From NCBI RefSeq assembly GCF_026168105.1, contig NZ_LBMW01000034.1, positions 23,901 to 87,900 on the forward strand: a DNA stretch of 64,000 nt, given 5' to 3'. This DNA is from Streptomyces hygroscopicus. Lineage in GTDB: Bacteria; Actinomycetota; Actinomycetes; Streptomycetales; Streptomycetaceae. Shown here one piece after another: positions 35,097 through 43,321 of the stretch. The notes beneath the pieces are model-generated. The model was not told the DNA's origin, did not search any database, and was given only the letters and a program-made list of their open reading frames with translations. Position 1 is the first letter of the stretch. Every line of letters begins with the position of its first letter. A program made the position numbers and the translations under genes.

Positions 35097-35705
35097 CTAC
35101 GACGCCCGGGTCGTCCGGGTGCCCGCATGTGCCTGTGTGACCAGGTCGATGGCTACTTCCAGGACCGCCTTGCGCTTGTCCTCGGGATCGCCGTCGACCT
35201 CGTGGAGCAAGAACATCCCCGCGTGCATCGTGAACAGCGCGCTGACGCAGCGGACCTGGTCGGTCAGGGACGCGTCCGGGTCCCTGATGATTTCGCGCAT
35301 CTGCAGCATGCGGTCCTTGAACTGGTTGCCGATGCTCAGCTCGCGGATCGTCGCCTGGTTCTCCTGCATGAAGCGGAACAGCGGGGCCGCGCCGGCCAGC
35401 GCCTCGCTGTAGCGGCGCAGCACCTCCTGCTTGGTCTCCAGGTGGTGCGGTTGCGCCCTGCCCCACTCGATCAGCTCGTCCATGGGGCGGGTCAGGTCCT
35501 CGAAGATGCTGACGAGGATCTCTTCCTTGGTCTTGAAGTGGTAGTAGAGCGCGGCCTTGGTGACGTCCAGGCGCTCGGCGATCTCACGCAGCGAGGTCTT
35601 CTCGTAGCCCTGCTCCGCGAAGAGTTCGAGCGCCACGTCCTGGATGCGCTGGCGGGTGTCCCCGCGCCGCTGACGCTTGGTGCCGTCCATGGTGGTGCCG
35701 CCCAT
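35097..35705 (-). CDS. TetR-family regulator of the adjacent MFS exporter
   Basis: 202 aa. N-terminal HTH: RQRIQDVALELFAEQGYEKTSLREIAERLDVTKAALYYHFKTKEEIL, a canonical TetR recognition region. The C-terminal ligand domain spans 65-190. ATG 35705 is preceded by CCGAGGAGTACGAGG; ATG 35690 is also possible. It is divergent from an MFS efflux gene and the space between them has nested inverted repeats. The usual arrangement is repression of the pump and itself, relieved by pump substrate. Confidence 0.94.
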   Translation of the reverse strand: MGGTTMDGTKRQRRGDTRQRIQDVALELFAEQGYEKTSLREIAERLDVTKAALYYHFKTKEEILVSIFEDLTRPMDELIEWGRAQPHHLETKQEVLRRYSEALAGAAPLFRFMQENQATIRELSIGNQFKDRMLQMREIIRDPDASLTDQVRCVSALFTMHAGMFLLHEVDGDPEDKRKAVLEVAIDLVTQAHAGTRTTRAS

Positions 35706-35763
35706 CCTCGTACTCCTCGGACTCCTGGAGACCTGCTTACCGCGCGACAGGCAGGCCCACCAA

Positions 35764-35836
35764 ACTTACTTGACGCCCGGCTAGTTACGGGGCTACCTTC
35801 CCTCAGTGTAGTCAGCTAGCCGGTCGGCAAGTAAGT
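35764..35836. promoter_or_regulatory. nested inverted-repeat operator region, TetR/MFS pair
   Basis: ACTTACTTG (35764-35772) and CAAGTAAGT (35828-35836) enclose CCGGCTAG (35777-35784) and CTAGCCGG (35816-35823). All share one centre at 35800. The same compound site (ACTTACTTG-N4-CCGGCTAG) thus occurs twice, head-to-head, 31 bp apart. Confidence 0.8.
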
Positions 35837-35872
35837 AGCCGGGCGGCCCGCAGTACCTAGGGGAGTGGCAGC

Positions 35873-37456
35873 ATGGCGGACAACGCGGCACCAGCCGGGA
35901 GCGGGAAACAGCCACGGAGCGTGCGGGTCGTCCTGCTCGCCCTGATGATCACGATGATGCTCGCGATGCTCGACAACATGATCGTGGGCACGGCGATGCC
36001 GACGATCGTGGGCGAGCTCGGCGGGCTCCAGCACCTGTCGTGGGTCGTGACCGGGTACACGCTCGCGACCGCCGCCTCCACCCCGCTGTGGGGCAAGATC
36101 GGCGACATGTACGGGCGCAAGGGCGCCTTCATGAGCTCGATCGTGATCTTCCTGGCCGGATCGGCGCTCAGCGGTATGGCGCAGAACATGGGCCAGCTCA
36201 TCGGCTTCCGTGCCGTTCAGGGTCTGGGCGCCGGCGGCCTCATGGTGGGCGTCATGGCCATCATCGGCGATCTGATACCGCCGCGGGAGCGCGGCAAGTA
36301 CCAGGGCATGATGGCGGGCGTCATGGCGCTCGCGATGATCGGCGGACCGCTGGTCGGCGGCACCATCACCGACCACTGGGGCTGGCGCTGGGCGTTCTAC
36401 ATCAACCTGCCGCTCGGTGTCGTCGCCCTCGCCGCCATCAGTGTCGTACTGCACCTGCCGAAGAAGCGCTCCCAGGCCCGTATCGACTACCTCGGCGCCG
36501 CGCTGCTGACCGTCGGCATCACCTCGATCGTGCTGGTCACCACCTGGGGCGGGACCGAGTACGCCTGGACCTCCGCGCGGATCATGGAGCTGACCGGGAT
36601 CGGCGTCGCCGCTCTCGTCGGGTTCGGGTTCTGGCAGACCAGGGCCGCGGAGCCGGTCGTGCCGCTGCACATCTTCCGCAGCCGCAACTTCTCGCTGATG
36701 TCGGCGATCGGGTTCATCACCGGGTTCGTGATGTTCGGTGCGACGTTGTTCCTGCCGCTGTACCAGCAGGCGGTGCAGGGCGCGTCCGCGACGAACTCCG
36801 GGCTGCTGCTCCTGCCGATGCTCGGTGCGATGCTCGTCGTGTCGATGATCGCGGGCCGGGTCACCACCAACAGCGGGCGCTACAAGATCTTCCCGCTGGT
36901 CGGCAGTGTGCTGATGATCGTGGGCCTGTACCTGCTCTCACAGATGGACACGGGAACGAGCCGGTTCACCTCAGGTGTGTACATGGCCATTCTGGGCGCC
37001 GGAATGGGCTGCCTCATGCAGATCACCATGCTGGTGGCGCAGAACAGCGTCGAGATGAGGGACATGGGTGTCGCATCGTCGACCACCACCCTGGCCAGGA
37101 CGCTCGGTTCCTCCTTCGGTGTCGCGATCATGGGCGCGCTGTTCAACAACCGGGTGCAGGACGTGATGGCACACCGGGCGGGCCCGCACGGTTCGAAGAT
37201 CACCGAGCAGTCCGCCCAGCTTGACGCGAAGAGCCTGCAGAAGCTGCCCGCGGCGGCCCGTGAGGCCTACCAGTACGCGGTGTCGGCGGGTACGCACTCC
37301 GCGTTCCTGCTCGGCGCGGTGGTGGCCGTGGCGGCGCTGGCGGCTGCGGTGTTCGTGAAGGAGGTTCCGCTGCGGGGAGCGGGGCCGGACAAGCAGGCCG
37401 GGGGCGCGGCTGGGGACGCCGCGGATGCGCAGCCGGCGGTTGCAGAGGCCGTCTGA
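35873..37456 (+). CDS. MFS multidrug exporter, DHA2/EmrB (14-helix) type
   Basis: 527 aa. Proton-driven drug efflux in the membrane. Fourteen hydrophobic segments are expected; seen are VVLLALMITMMLAMLDNMIVGTAMP at the start, the D-rich motif GKIGDMYGRKG between helices 2 and 3, and GLGAGGLMVGVMAIIGDLIPPRERGKYQGMM (motif C region and following loop). The tail after 505 is Ala/Gly. The divergent TetR gene and shared operator imply substrate-induced expression. A good terminator follows. Confidence 0.95.
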   Translation: MADNAAPAGSGKQPRSVRVVLLALMITMMLAMLDNMIVGTAMPTIVGELGGLQHLSWVVTGYTLATAASTPLWGKIGDMYGRKGAFMSSIVIFLAGSALSGMAQNMGQLIGFRAVQGLGAGGLMVGVMAIIGDLIPPRERGKYQGMMAGVMALAMIGGPLVGGTITDHWGWRWAFYINLPLGVVALAAISVVLHLPKKRSQARIDYLGAALLTVGITSIVLVTTWGGTEYAWTSARIMELTGIGVAALVGFGFWQTRAAEPVVPLHIFRSRNFSLMSAIGFITGFVMFGATLFLPLYQQAVQGASATNSGLLLLPMLGAMLVVSMIAGRVTTNSGRYKIFPLVGSVLMIVGLYLLSQMDTGTSRFTSGVYMAILGAGMGCLMQITMLVAQNSVEMRDMGVASSTTTLARTLGSSFGVAIMGALFNNRVQDVMAHRAGPHGSKITEQSAQLDAKSLQKLPAAAREAYQYAVSAGTHSAFLLGAVVAVAALAAAVFVKEVPLRGAGPDKQAGGAAGDAADAQPAVAEAV

Positions 37457-37475
37457 CTCGCTCGCCTCTCGGCCC

Positions 37476-37510
37476 GAAGGCCCCCGGAGTTGTCCGCCCC
37501 GGGGGCCTTC
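37476..37510 (+). terminator. intrinsic terminator of the MFS gene
   Basis: GAAGGCCCCCGG / CCGGGGGCCTTC, perfect 12-bp stem, 11-nt loop. Confidence 0.85.
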
Positions 37511-37639
37511 GCCCTTGCGTGGGGGCGGGGATACGGCCCGCGCGGCCATGCGCAGGGATGACACGGCCGGACGGCCGGACGGCCGGAGTGGCGGTCAGTG
37601 CCCGGGCCGGAGTCCAGAGCGGGGCCACCCCCGGTCTCG

Positions 37640-38101
37640 ATGTCAGTGCCTCGTGCCACCATCGACGCCGTGGACAAGATGCGGCAGCTCCGGATCGCCA
37701 AGGACGCGATGGACCGGGACTGGGCCGACCCGGCGCTCGACCTCGATGCCGTGGCCGCGCACGCAGGGTACTCGCGCTATCACTTCATACGGGCCTTCAA
37801 GGCGGCGTACGGGGAGACGCCGGGCCAGTATCTGACGCACCGGCGGATCGAGCGGGCCGAGGATCTCCTGCGCACCGCGAACCTCACCGTGACCGAGATC
37901 TGCCATCTCGTGGGGTTCAGCAGCGTGGGCACGTTCTCGGCGCGCTTCAAGTCCTGGACCGGGCTGACCCCCAGTGAGTACCGGGCCAAGCACGTGGGCC
38001 GCGGGGCCGCCCTCATCCCCGGGTGCTACGCGATGCTCTGGGCCGGTGGATTCCGCCCGGGGACCGGCACGCGGGAGAGCAATTCCGGAGAAGCGCGCTG
38101 A
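37640..38101 (+). CDS. single-domain AraC-family regulator
   Basis: 153 aa from ATG 37640. Only the AraC double-HTH is present: LDAVAAHAGYSRYHFIRAFKAAYGETPGQYLTHRRIERAEDLL and TEICHLVGFSSVGTFSARFKSWTGLTPSEYR. No ligand-binding domain is fused. The next gene, 56 bp on, is a VOC-family protein in the same direction, a common pairing for small AraC regulators. The C-terminus after 128 is Gly-rich. Confidence 0.92.
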   Translation: MSVPRATIDAVDKMRQLRIAKDAMDRDWADPALDLDAVAAHAGYSRYHFIRAFKAAYGETPGQYLTHRRIERAEDLLRTANLTVTEICHLVGFSSVGTFSARFKSWTGLTPSEYRAKHVGRGAALIPGCYAMLWAGGFRPGTGTRESNSGEAR

Positions 38102-38157
38102 CGTCCCCGCTGTTTACCGTGGCAGCGCAAGCAACCCACCGCACTCGGGAGAACGCC

Positions 38158-38604
38158 ATGATCAAGGGACTTGCCATCACGACCGTCTGGGTCCTCGACC
38201 AGGACCGAGCCAAGGAGTTCTACACACAGAAGCTGGGCCTCGAGGTCCGTACCGACATGACCATGGGGGACGGCGGTATGCGCTGGCTCACCGTCGGCGC
38301 CCCCGACCAGCCCGACGTCGAGCTCACGCTCATGGTGCCGGGGCCGCCCGCGATGGACCCCGAGTCCGCCGAGATGATGAAGAAGCTCGTGGCCAAGGGC
38401 GCCCTCGGCGCCGGCGTACTGGCCACCGACGACATCCACGGGGACTACAAGAAACTCAAGGAGCGCGGCGTGGAGTTCCTCCAGGAGCCGCAGGAGCGCC
38501 CCTACGGCACCGAGGCGCTCTTCCGGGACGACTCCGGCAACTGGTTCTCCTTCACCCAGCGCCGGGAGGGCGGCCTGGACTTCGACAAGGACTGGGCCTG
38601 CTAG
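38158..38604 (+). CDS. VOC (glyoxalase/dioxygenase-fold) protein
   Basis: 148 aa from ATG 38158, with CGGGAGAA upstream. Two beta-alpha-beta-beta-beta modules: ITTVWVLDQDRAKEFYTQKLGLEVRTD and GAGVLATDDIHGDYKKLKERGVEFLQEPQERPYGTEALFRDDSGNWFSFTQ. The final Glu and Asp are in metal-ligand positions for some members, but the expected N-terminal His is not obvious. Likely a bleomycin-resistance or small-molecule binding relative. Co-oriented with the AraC gene. Confidence 0.9.
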   Translation: MIKGLAITTVWVLDQDRAKEFYTQKLGLEVRTDMTMGDGGMRWLTVGAPDQPDVELTLMVPGPPAMDPESAEMMKKLVAKGALGAGVLATDDIHGDYKKLKERGVEFLQEPQERPYGTEALFRDDSGNWFSFTQRREGGLDFDKDWAC

Positions 38605-38644
38605 ATCACCGGGAACCGCCCGCCGCCGACCAGGAGGTCAGGCC

Positions 38645-38723
38645 CGCAGGCCGGCTCCCGGACAGGGGGCAGCAGGCCGGCTCCCGGACAGAGGCAGCAG
38701 GTCAGCTCCCGGACAGGGGCAGC
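38645..38723. repeat. 25-26-bp tandem repeats spanning the cseC stop codon
   Basis: GCTCCCGGACAG recurs at 38654, 38680 and 38705, 26 and 25 bp apart, each followed by a GGCAGCA block. The rightmost unit contains the cseC TGA (38702-38704, minus strand). The other copies lie beyond it. Confidence 0.88.
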
Positions 38724-40042
38724 ATCGGGAAGCTTCCCGTGTTCGTCGGCGCGTGCTCCGGAAGCCACAGCACGGCGACCGCTCCCTCGGCCGGGATGTG
38801 CTCCGGCACCCCGGCAGCCCGTACGTTGCGGAACGTGAGGCGCGCGCCCATCACGCGTGCCTGGCCCGCCGCGATCGTCAGGCCCAGCCCGTGACCGGCG
38901 CCCGAGCGGTCCGAGCGGCCCGTGCGGAAGCGCTGCGGACCGTCCGCGAGCAGCTCCTCCGGGAAGCCGGGGCCGTGGTCCCTTACACGGATCACCCGGC
39001 CCTCGACCGACACCTCGATCGGCGGCTTGCCGTGCCGCGCCGCGTTCGCCAGCAGGTTGAACAGCACGCGCTCCAGGCGGCGCGGGTCCGTGGTGACCTC
39101 CGACTCGTGGATCACCCGGACCTTGACGTCCGCGTCCTTCGCGGCCACCCGCCGGGTGACGAACTCGCCGAGCATGATGTCCTGCAGTTCGGCACGCTCG
39201 GAGGCGCCGTCCAGGCGGGCCACCTCCAGGACGTCCTCCACCAGCGTGCGCATGGCCTTCGCGCGGTCGAGGACCAGTTCGGTGGGGCGGCCGGGCGGGA
39301 GGAGCTCCGCCGCCGTGAGCAGGCCCGTGACCGGCGTGCGCAGCTCGTGCGCGATGTCCGCCGTCACCCGGCGCTCCGCCTCCAGGCGCTGCTGGAGTGT
39401 GTCCGCCATCGCGTCCACCGCGCGCGCCAGGTCGTCCGTCTCGTCGCGCACCACGCCGCCGATGGCGTCCCGTACGCGGACGTCGGTCTCGCCCTTGGCG
39501 ACCCGGTTCGCGGCGGCCGCCGCCTTGCGCAGACGCCGTGACAGCTGCCCGCCGATCAGTACGCCGAGCGCCGAACCGCCGAGGACCACCGCGACCGAAC
39601 CGATGATCAGCGCCTGGTCGAGGTCCGCCATCACACTGGCGCTGCGGTCCGTGAAGCGGGTGTGCAGCGACAGGACCCGGCCGTCCTTGAGCGGCATGGC
39701 GGCCCAGATGTCCGGCACGCCGTGCGCACCTTCGGACACAAAGGTGGCGCGTCGGCCCTGCACGACCTTCTCCAGCAGGTCCCGCGGAATGGCTGGGTCG
39801 TCGACCTTGACGCCGAAGGTCTGGGTGCGCCCGGACTCGTACATCCGCTGGGCCACCTGGATGCGCTCATCGGCGAGGTCACGCGAGTTGTCCAGCATCG
39901 ACACGCGGGCCGCGTTGTGCACGACCAGGCTCAGTGCAATCGCGACCAGCGCGCCGACCAGGGCGATCGCCGCGCTGAGCTTCCATCTGAGACCCGTCCG
40001 TATGGCGTCATCCGGGACCAGGCGTCCGAGAATCCCCCGCAT
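38702..40042 (-). CDS. cseC: CseC envelope-stress sensor histidine kinase
   Basis: 446 aa. Two membrane helices (about 22-42 and 144-166) flank an extracytoplasmic loop. HAMP region 165-220. HisKA box ADIAHELRTPVTGLLTAAELL, phospho-acceptor His232. HATPase_c: VLFNLLANAARHG, IRVRDHGPGFP, GAGHGLGLTIAAGQA. It forms the CseB-CseC system that responds to cell-wall damage (lysozyme, vancomycin in S. coelicolor) and drives sigE. Order sigE, cseA, cseB, cseC is intact. The last residues (LPLSGS) are inside a tandem repeat. Confidence 0.95.
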   Translation of the reverse strand: MRGILGRLVPDDAIRTGLRWKLSAAIALVGALVAIALSLVVHNAARVSMLDNSRDLADERIQVAQRMYESGRTQTFGVKVDDPAIPRDLLEKVVQGRRATFVSEGAHGVPDIWAAMPLKDGRVLSLHTRFTDRSASVMADLDQALIIGSVAVVLGGSALGVLIGGQLSRRLRKAAAAANRVAKGETDVRVRDAIGGVVRDETDDLARAVDAMADTLQQRLEAERRVTADIAHELRTPVTGLLTAAELLPPGRPTELVLDRAKAMRTLVEDVLEVARLDGASERAELQDIMLGEFVTRRVAAKDADVKVRVIHESEVTTDPRRLERVLFNLLANAARHGKPPIEVSVEGRVIRVRDHGPGFPEELLADGPQRFRTGRSDRSGAGHGLGLTIAAGQARVMGARLTFRNVRAAGVPEHIPAEGAVAVLWLPEHAPTNTGSFPMLPLSGS

Positions 40043-40052
40043 ACTCCTGCTC

Positions 40053-40757
40053 TCAGGCCTTCAACTTGTAACCGAAGCCGCGGACCGTCTCGATCCGGTC
40101 CTGGCCGATCTTCGTGCGCAGTCGCTGCACGTGGACGTCGACGACACGGGTGTCACCGCCCCACCCATAATCCCATACGCGCTCCAGCAGCTTGTCCCGG
40201 GAAAGTACCGTGCCCGGAGCCGACGAGAACTCCAGCAGCAGTCGCATCTCGGTCGGCGTGAGCCCCACCGGCTGCCCGGACCGGCGTACCTCCATGCCCT
40301 CGGTGTCGACCTCCAGCTCGCCGAAGGTGAGCACCCCGGCGTCCACCGACGAGTCGTTGCCGGACGTCCGGTCGGTGCCGCTCGCGTGCCCGAAGCGTCG
40401 CAGCACCGCGCGGATGCGCGCGACCAGCACCGCACCGTCGAACGGCTTGGTCACATAGTCGTCGGCGCCCGCCTCCAGGCCGAGCACCACGTCGATCGAG
40501 TCGGCACGCGCGGACAGCATGATCACGGGCACGGTCGACTCGTCGCGGATGCGGCGGCACAGGCTGACGCCGTCCAGACCGGGGACCATCACGTCCAGCA
40601 GGGCGATGTCGGGGCGACGCGAGCGGAACGCCTCCAGGCCCGACAGTCCGTCGGGCATGGCGGTGACCGCGAAGCCGTCCCGCTCCAGCGCGAGCTGGGT
40701 GGCCTCGCGGATGACGTCGTCGTCCTCGACGAACAGGACGTGGGTCTGCTCTGCCAT
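40053..40757 (-). CDS. cseB: CseB response regulator, OmpR type
   Basis: 234 aa. Receiver domain with phospho-acceptor Asp55 (IALLDVMVPGLDG), acidic pair near 11-13 and Lys104 in YVTKPF. The C-terminal winged helix is OmpR type (VGLTPTEMRLLLEFSSAPGTVLSRDKLLERVWDYGWGGDTRVVDVHVQRLRTKIG). Activates sigE transcription when phosphorylated by CseC. It sits 10 bp from cseC. Confidence 0.96.
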   Translation of the reverse strand: MAEQTHVLFVEDDDVIREATQLALERDGFAVTAMPDGLSGLEAFRSRRPDIALLDVMVPGLDGVSLCRRIRDESTVPVIMLSARADSIDVVLGLEAGADDYVTKPFDGAVLVARIRAVLRRFGHASGTDRTSGNDSSVDAGVLTFGELEVDTEGMEVRRSGQPVGLTPTEMRLLLEFSSAPGTVLSRDKLLERVWDYGWGGDTRVVDVHVQRLRTKIGQDRIETVRGFGYKLKA

Positions 40758-40766
40758 CCGCTGCTC

Positions 40767-41423
40767 TCAGTTCCCGGTCGGGGCGGCCGTGCCGCTGTTG
40801 CCCACGGCGTTGCTGTACTCGTTGTGCGTGCGGGCCTGCTCGGTGAAGTGACTCGTCGACCAGCGGTAGCTGATCACTTCCTCGCTGGAGGGATACGACA
40901 CCGGGTCGCCCTTCTCGTACATCTGCTGGGTCACCACCAGGTCACCGCGGTCTATCTCCGCGTAGACCGGAGGGTCCTCGGCCTTGAAGACATTCTGGTA
41001 CCTGTGGTTCTTCAGCTGGTACACGTACGAGCCCACACCGACGGCGTCGCCGCACGTCATCACGTTGACCACGATGTCGTTCACGGTGCCGCCGGTCAGG
41101 TCGCCGTAGGACACGTCGACCGGGTACTCGTCGGCGACGCAGGGCTTCAGATCCTCCTTGACCGCGTTCGCGACCTGGGGATCGTCCTTGACCAGCTTCA
41201 CCACGTCGAGCCGCGTGGGCTCCTTGGTGGTCGGTGAGGCGGAGGGCTTGGCGGTGCCCGCGACGACCGACTGGCTGCCCGCCGGGCCCTCGTCCCGCGC
41301 GCCCGTGCCGCCGGTGGCGCAGGCGGAGACGAGAAGCCCGAGGGCGGCGATCGCGGCCACAGCCGCCACCGCCGCCTTGAGGGCTCCGCTGGGCCGTATG
41401 GCCCCCGTGCCTAGGCCGCGCAA
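40767..41423 (-). CDS. cseA: CseA lipoprotein, modulator of sigE expression
   Basis: 218 aa; the start codon is TTG at 41423 (GAGGAGCGGGAGCG upstream is a fair ribosome site). Signal sequence with lipobox LLVSAC gives Cys35 as the lipidated residue; a Ser/Thr/Pro linker follows. The rest is a secreted domain (YPVDVSYGDLTGGTVNDIVVNVMTCGDAVG). CseA lowers sigE activity in S. coelicolor. It overlaps the sigE 3' end by 13 bp, so the translation is coupled. Confidence 0.92.
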   Translation of the reverse strand: MRGLGTGAIRPSGALKAAVAAVAAIAALGLLVSACATGGTGARDEGPAGSQSVVAGTAKPSASPTTKEPTRLDVVKLVKDDPQVANAVKEDLKPCVADEYPVDVSYGDLTGGTVNDIVVNVMTCGDAVGVGSYVYQLKNHRYQNVFKAEDPPVYAEIDRGDLVVTQQMYEKGDPVSYPSSEEVISYRWSTSHFTEQARTHNEYSNAVGNSGTAAPTGN

Positions 41424-41950
41424 CGCTCCCGCTCCTCACGCTCCAGCGCGCGTGCGTCCAGGTCGCGGGCCTCCAGCTCCTCCCGGAGCCGGGCGAGCGC
41501 CCGGTGCAGCGTGCTCTTGACCGTTCCGGCCGACATGCCGAGGGCGGCGGCCGTCTCCTCCGTGGACATCTGCTCCCAGTGTCGCAGCACGACGACACTG
41601 CGCTGCTTCGGAGCGAGGACCTTCAGGACGTCCATCAGCAGGGCACGGTCGGCGTGCTGCTCGGTGGAGTCGTCTACCGACGCGTCCGGGAGCTGCTCGG
41701 TGGGTACCTCCTCCAGCCTACGGGCCCGCCACCACTCAGTACGAGTGTTGATCATGACGCGGCGCAGATAGGCGTCCGCCAGGCGCTTGTCGGCGATGCC
41801 CTCCCAGCGGCCGTACGTGCGCACCAGCGCGGTCTGCAGCAGGTCCTGGGCGTCGGTCGGGTCGGGGACCAGACGCCGGGCGCTGCGCAGCAGCGCGTCC
41901 TGCCGGGTGCGTACATACTCTTCGAATTCGAGCACCTCGCCGTGCGCCAT
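41411..41950 (-). CDS. sigE: ECF sigma factor SigE
   Basis: 179 aa from ATG 41950 with GGAGGCGGTTGG upstream; an ATG at 42064 would add 38 residues without similarity and cover the promoter. Region 2: EVLEFEEYVRTRQDALLRSARRLVPDPTDAQDLLQTALVRTYGRWEGI. Region 4: LAPKQRSVVVLRHWEQMSTEETAAALGMSAGTVKSTLHRALARL. It transcribes cell-envelope genes. No anti-sigma gene is needed; CseB-CseC controls its synthesis. The 3' end overlaps cseA. Confidence 0.96.
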   Translation of the reverse strand: MAHGEVLEFEEYVRTRQDALLRSARRLVPDPTDAQDLLQTALVRTYGRWEGIADKRLADAYLRRVMINTRTEWWRARRLEEVPTEQLPDASVDDSTEQHADRALLMDVLKVLAPKQRSVVVLRHWEQMSTEETAAALGMSAGTVKSTLHRALARLREELEARDLDARALEREERERCAA

Positions 41951-42039
41951 TCCAACCGCCTCCGTTCCCCGTTCCGACCTGTCCGCCGGCTGCGTCCCAC
42001 AGCCGAGTGCCGGTTTCTCCAAAGCCTGTGTCAGCTTGT

Positions 42040-42060
42040 GTGCCGCATCCGCTGCGGCAC
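42040..42060 (-). promoter_or_regulatory. inverted repeat upstream of sigE
   Basis: GTGCCGCA (42040-42047) and TGCGGCAC (42053-42060), perfect, 5-nt spacer, about 90-110 bp before the sigE ATG. A possible CseB-binding site or transcript hairpin. Confidence 0.5.
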
Positions 42061-42290
42061 GCATATGAAGTTACGGACGGGTTGTCACGGCGTTGTCCGA
42101 GGCAGCCTGCGGAGAGGCCTCGGCTATCCGTCGGTTGTGTAACGGAGGCAGGAACGGGGTAAAGGGGAGCGGAAGTTGGGGCGAGTATGGGGTATTTCGT
42201 CCGTAATGTGGGCCGAGAAGGCTGTGATGTGGCGAGGCGAGCGCTGTGACGTTCCGAGCCGTGGGCTGTGAAACGGCTGGGCGTGAGGCG

Positions 42291-42320
42291 GCCGCGCACC
42301 GCCCGGGCGCGGTGCGCGGC
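42291..42320 (-). terminator. terminator of mutY
   Basis: GCCGCGCACCG / CGGTGCGCGGC, perfect 11-bp stem with an 8-nt loop, 42 bp past the stop. Confidence 0.8.
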
Positions 42321-42340
42321 GCACGCCCGGGCGGAACACA

Positions 42341-42364
42341 GTCACCCGCAGTCACCCGCAGTCA
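42341..42364. repeat. 10-bp tandem repeats containing the mutY stop
   Basis: GTCACCCGCA twice, then GTCA. On the minus strand this is the mutY TGA followed by two further TGACTGCGGG-type units, so TGA recurs at +10 and +20. Confidence 0.85.
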
Positions 42365-43321
42365 GGTGAGCGGGAGGCGGTACAGGCCGCCCGGAAGGGG
42401 CTCCACCAGACCGTCGGAGACCAGGCCGTCCAGGGCTCGGGCGCGCTGCACCGGTTCCTCCCACACCCGGTCGAGGACCGACTGCGGGACCGGATTCACG
42501 GCCTCCCGAAGAACTGCCAGAAGCCGGCCGCGGACCTGACGGTCCGTTCCCGCGTACGTCTGACCGCGACGAGGCGGGCCGTCGTGCTCCGGCTTCCCGG
42601 CCAGCTGCCAGGCGCAGTGCGCGGCGATCGGGCAGCGGTGGCACGTCTCGTTCTTCGCGGTGCAGATCAGCGCGCCGAGTTCCATGGAGGCGGCGGCCCA
42701 GCGCGACGCCGTGCCCTCGTCCTCGGGCAGCAGTTCGCGGGCGAGCCTGCGCTCGGCGGCGGTGGTGGCGTTGGGCGGGAACTGCACGCCGGTGACCGCG
42801 CGCGCGAGGACACGGCGCACATTGGTGTCCAGGACCGGGTGACGCTGGCCGTACGCGAAGGACGCCACGGCCGCCGCGGTGTACTCGCCGATGCCGGGCA
42901 GCGCGAGGAGCTGGGCGTGGGCGGTGGGTACGTCGCCGCCGTGCCGTTCCGTTATGGCCACGGCGGCGCCGTGCAGCCGGAGGGCGCGGCGCGGGTAACC
43001 GAGGCGGCCCCAGGCGCGGACGGACTCGCCGGGAGGCTCCTTGGCGAGATCGGCGGGGCGCGGCCAGCGGGCGAGCCACTGCTCGTAGACGGGCAGGACG
43101 CGGCCGACCGGCGTCTGCTGCAGCATGAACTCACTGACCATCACGCCCCACGGTCCGGCTTCCGGGCGCCGCCAGGGGAGATCGCGGGCGTGCTCGTCGA
43201 ACCAGGCGATGACCGGGCCGTGCAAGGCCCTGCCGGGGGGTTGGCCGCTGGGGGTGAGTCCGGCGGTGTCGTCGGTCTGGGTGGGAACGGGGGCGGGAGT
43301 GGGGGTGGTGGGTGCAGTCAT
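42362..43321 (-). CDS. mutY: A/G-specific adenine glycosylase MutY
   Basis: 319 aa from ATG 43321; 40 Pro/Thr-rich residues precede the core. Removes adenine opposite 8-oxoguanine. HhH-GPD: LPGIGEYTAAAVASFAYGQRHPVLDTNVRRV, with catalytic Asp in the DTN motif. The 4Fe-4S loop is C-x6-C-x2-C-x5-C (CTAKNETCHRCPIAAHC). The C-terminal NUDIX-like 8-oxoG domain is short: the chain ends about 60 residues after the cluster. Located next to disA and radA, so this stretch is rich in DNA-repair genes. Confidence 0.95.
   Translation of the reverse strand: MTAPTTPTPAPVPTQTDDTAGLTPSGQPPGRALHGPVIAWFDEHARDLPWRRPEAGPWGVMVSEFMLQQTPVGRVLPVYEQWLARWPRPADLAKEPPGESVRAWGRLGYPRRALRLHGAAVAITERHGGDVPTAHAQLLALPGIGEYTAAAVASFAYGQRHPVLDTNVRRVLARAVTGVQFPPNATTAAERRLARELLPEDEGTASRWAAASMELGALICTAKNETCHRCPIAAHCAWQLAGKPEHDGPPRRGQTYAGTDRQVRGRLLAVLREAVNPVPQSVLDRVWEEPVQRARALDGLVSDGLVEPLPGGLYRLPLT

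Larger units (their letters stand above)
41951..42361. other. 411-bp gap upstream of sigE
   Basis: Carries the sigE promoter (minus strand), a 21-bp inverted repeat (42040-42060), a mutY terminator (42291-42320) and the short repeats at the mutY stop. No gene seen. Confidence 0.7.

Noticed and set aside
41951..42064. Longer sigE start at ATG 42064
   Set aside because: It would place the palindrome and promoter inside the gene; ATG 41950 has the better ribosome site and the conserved sigma region-2 beginning.
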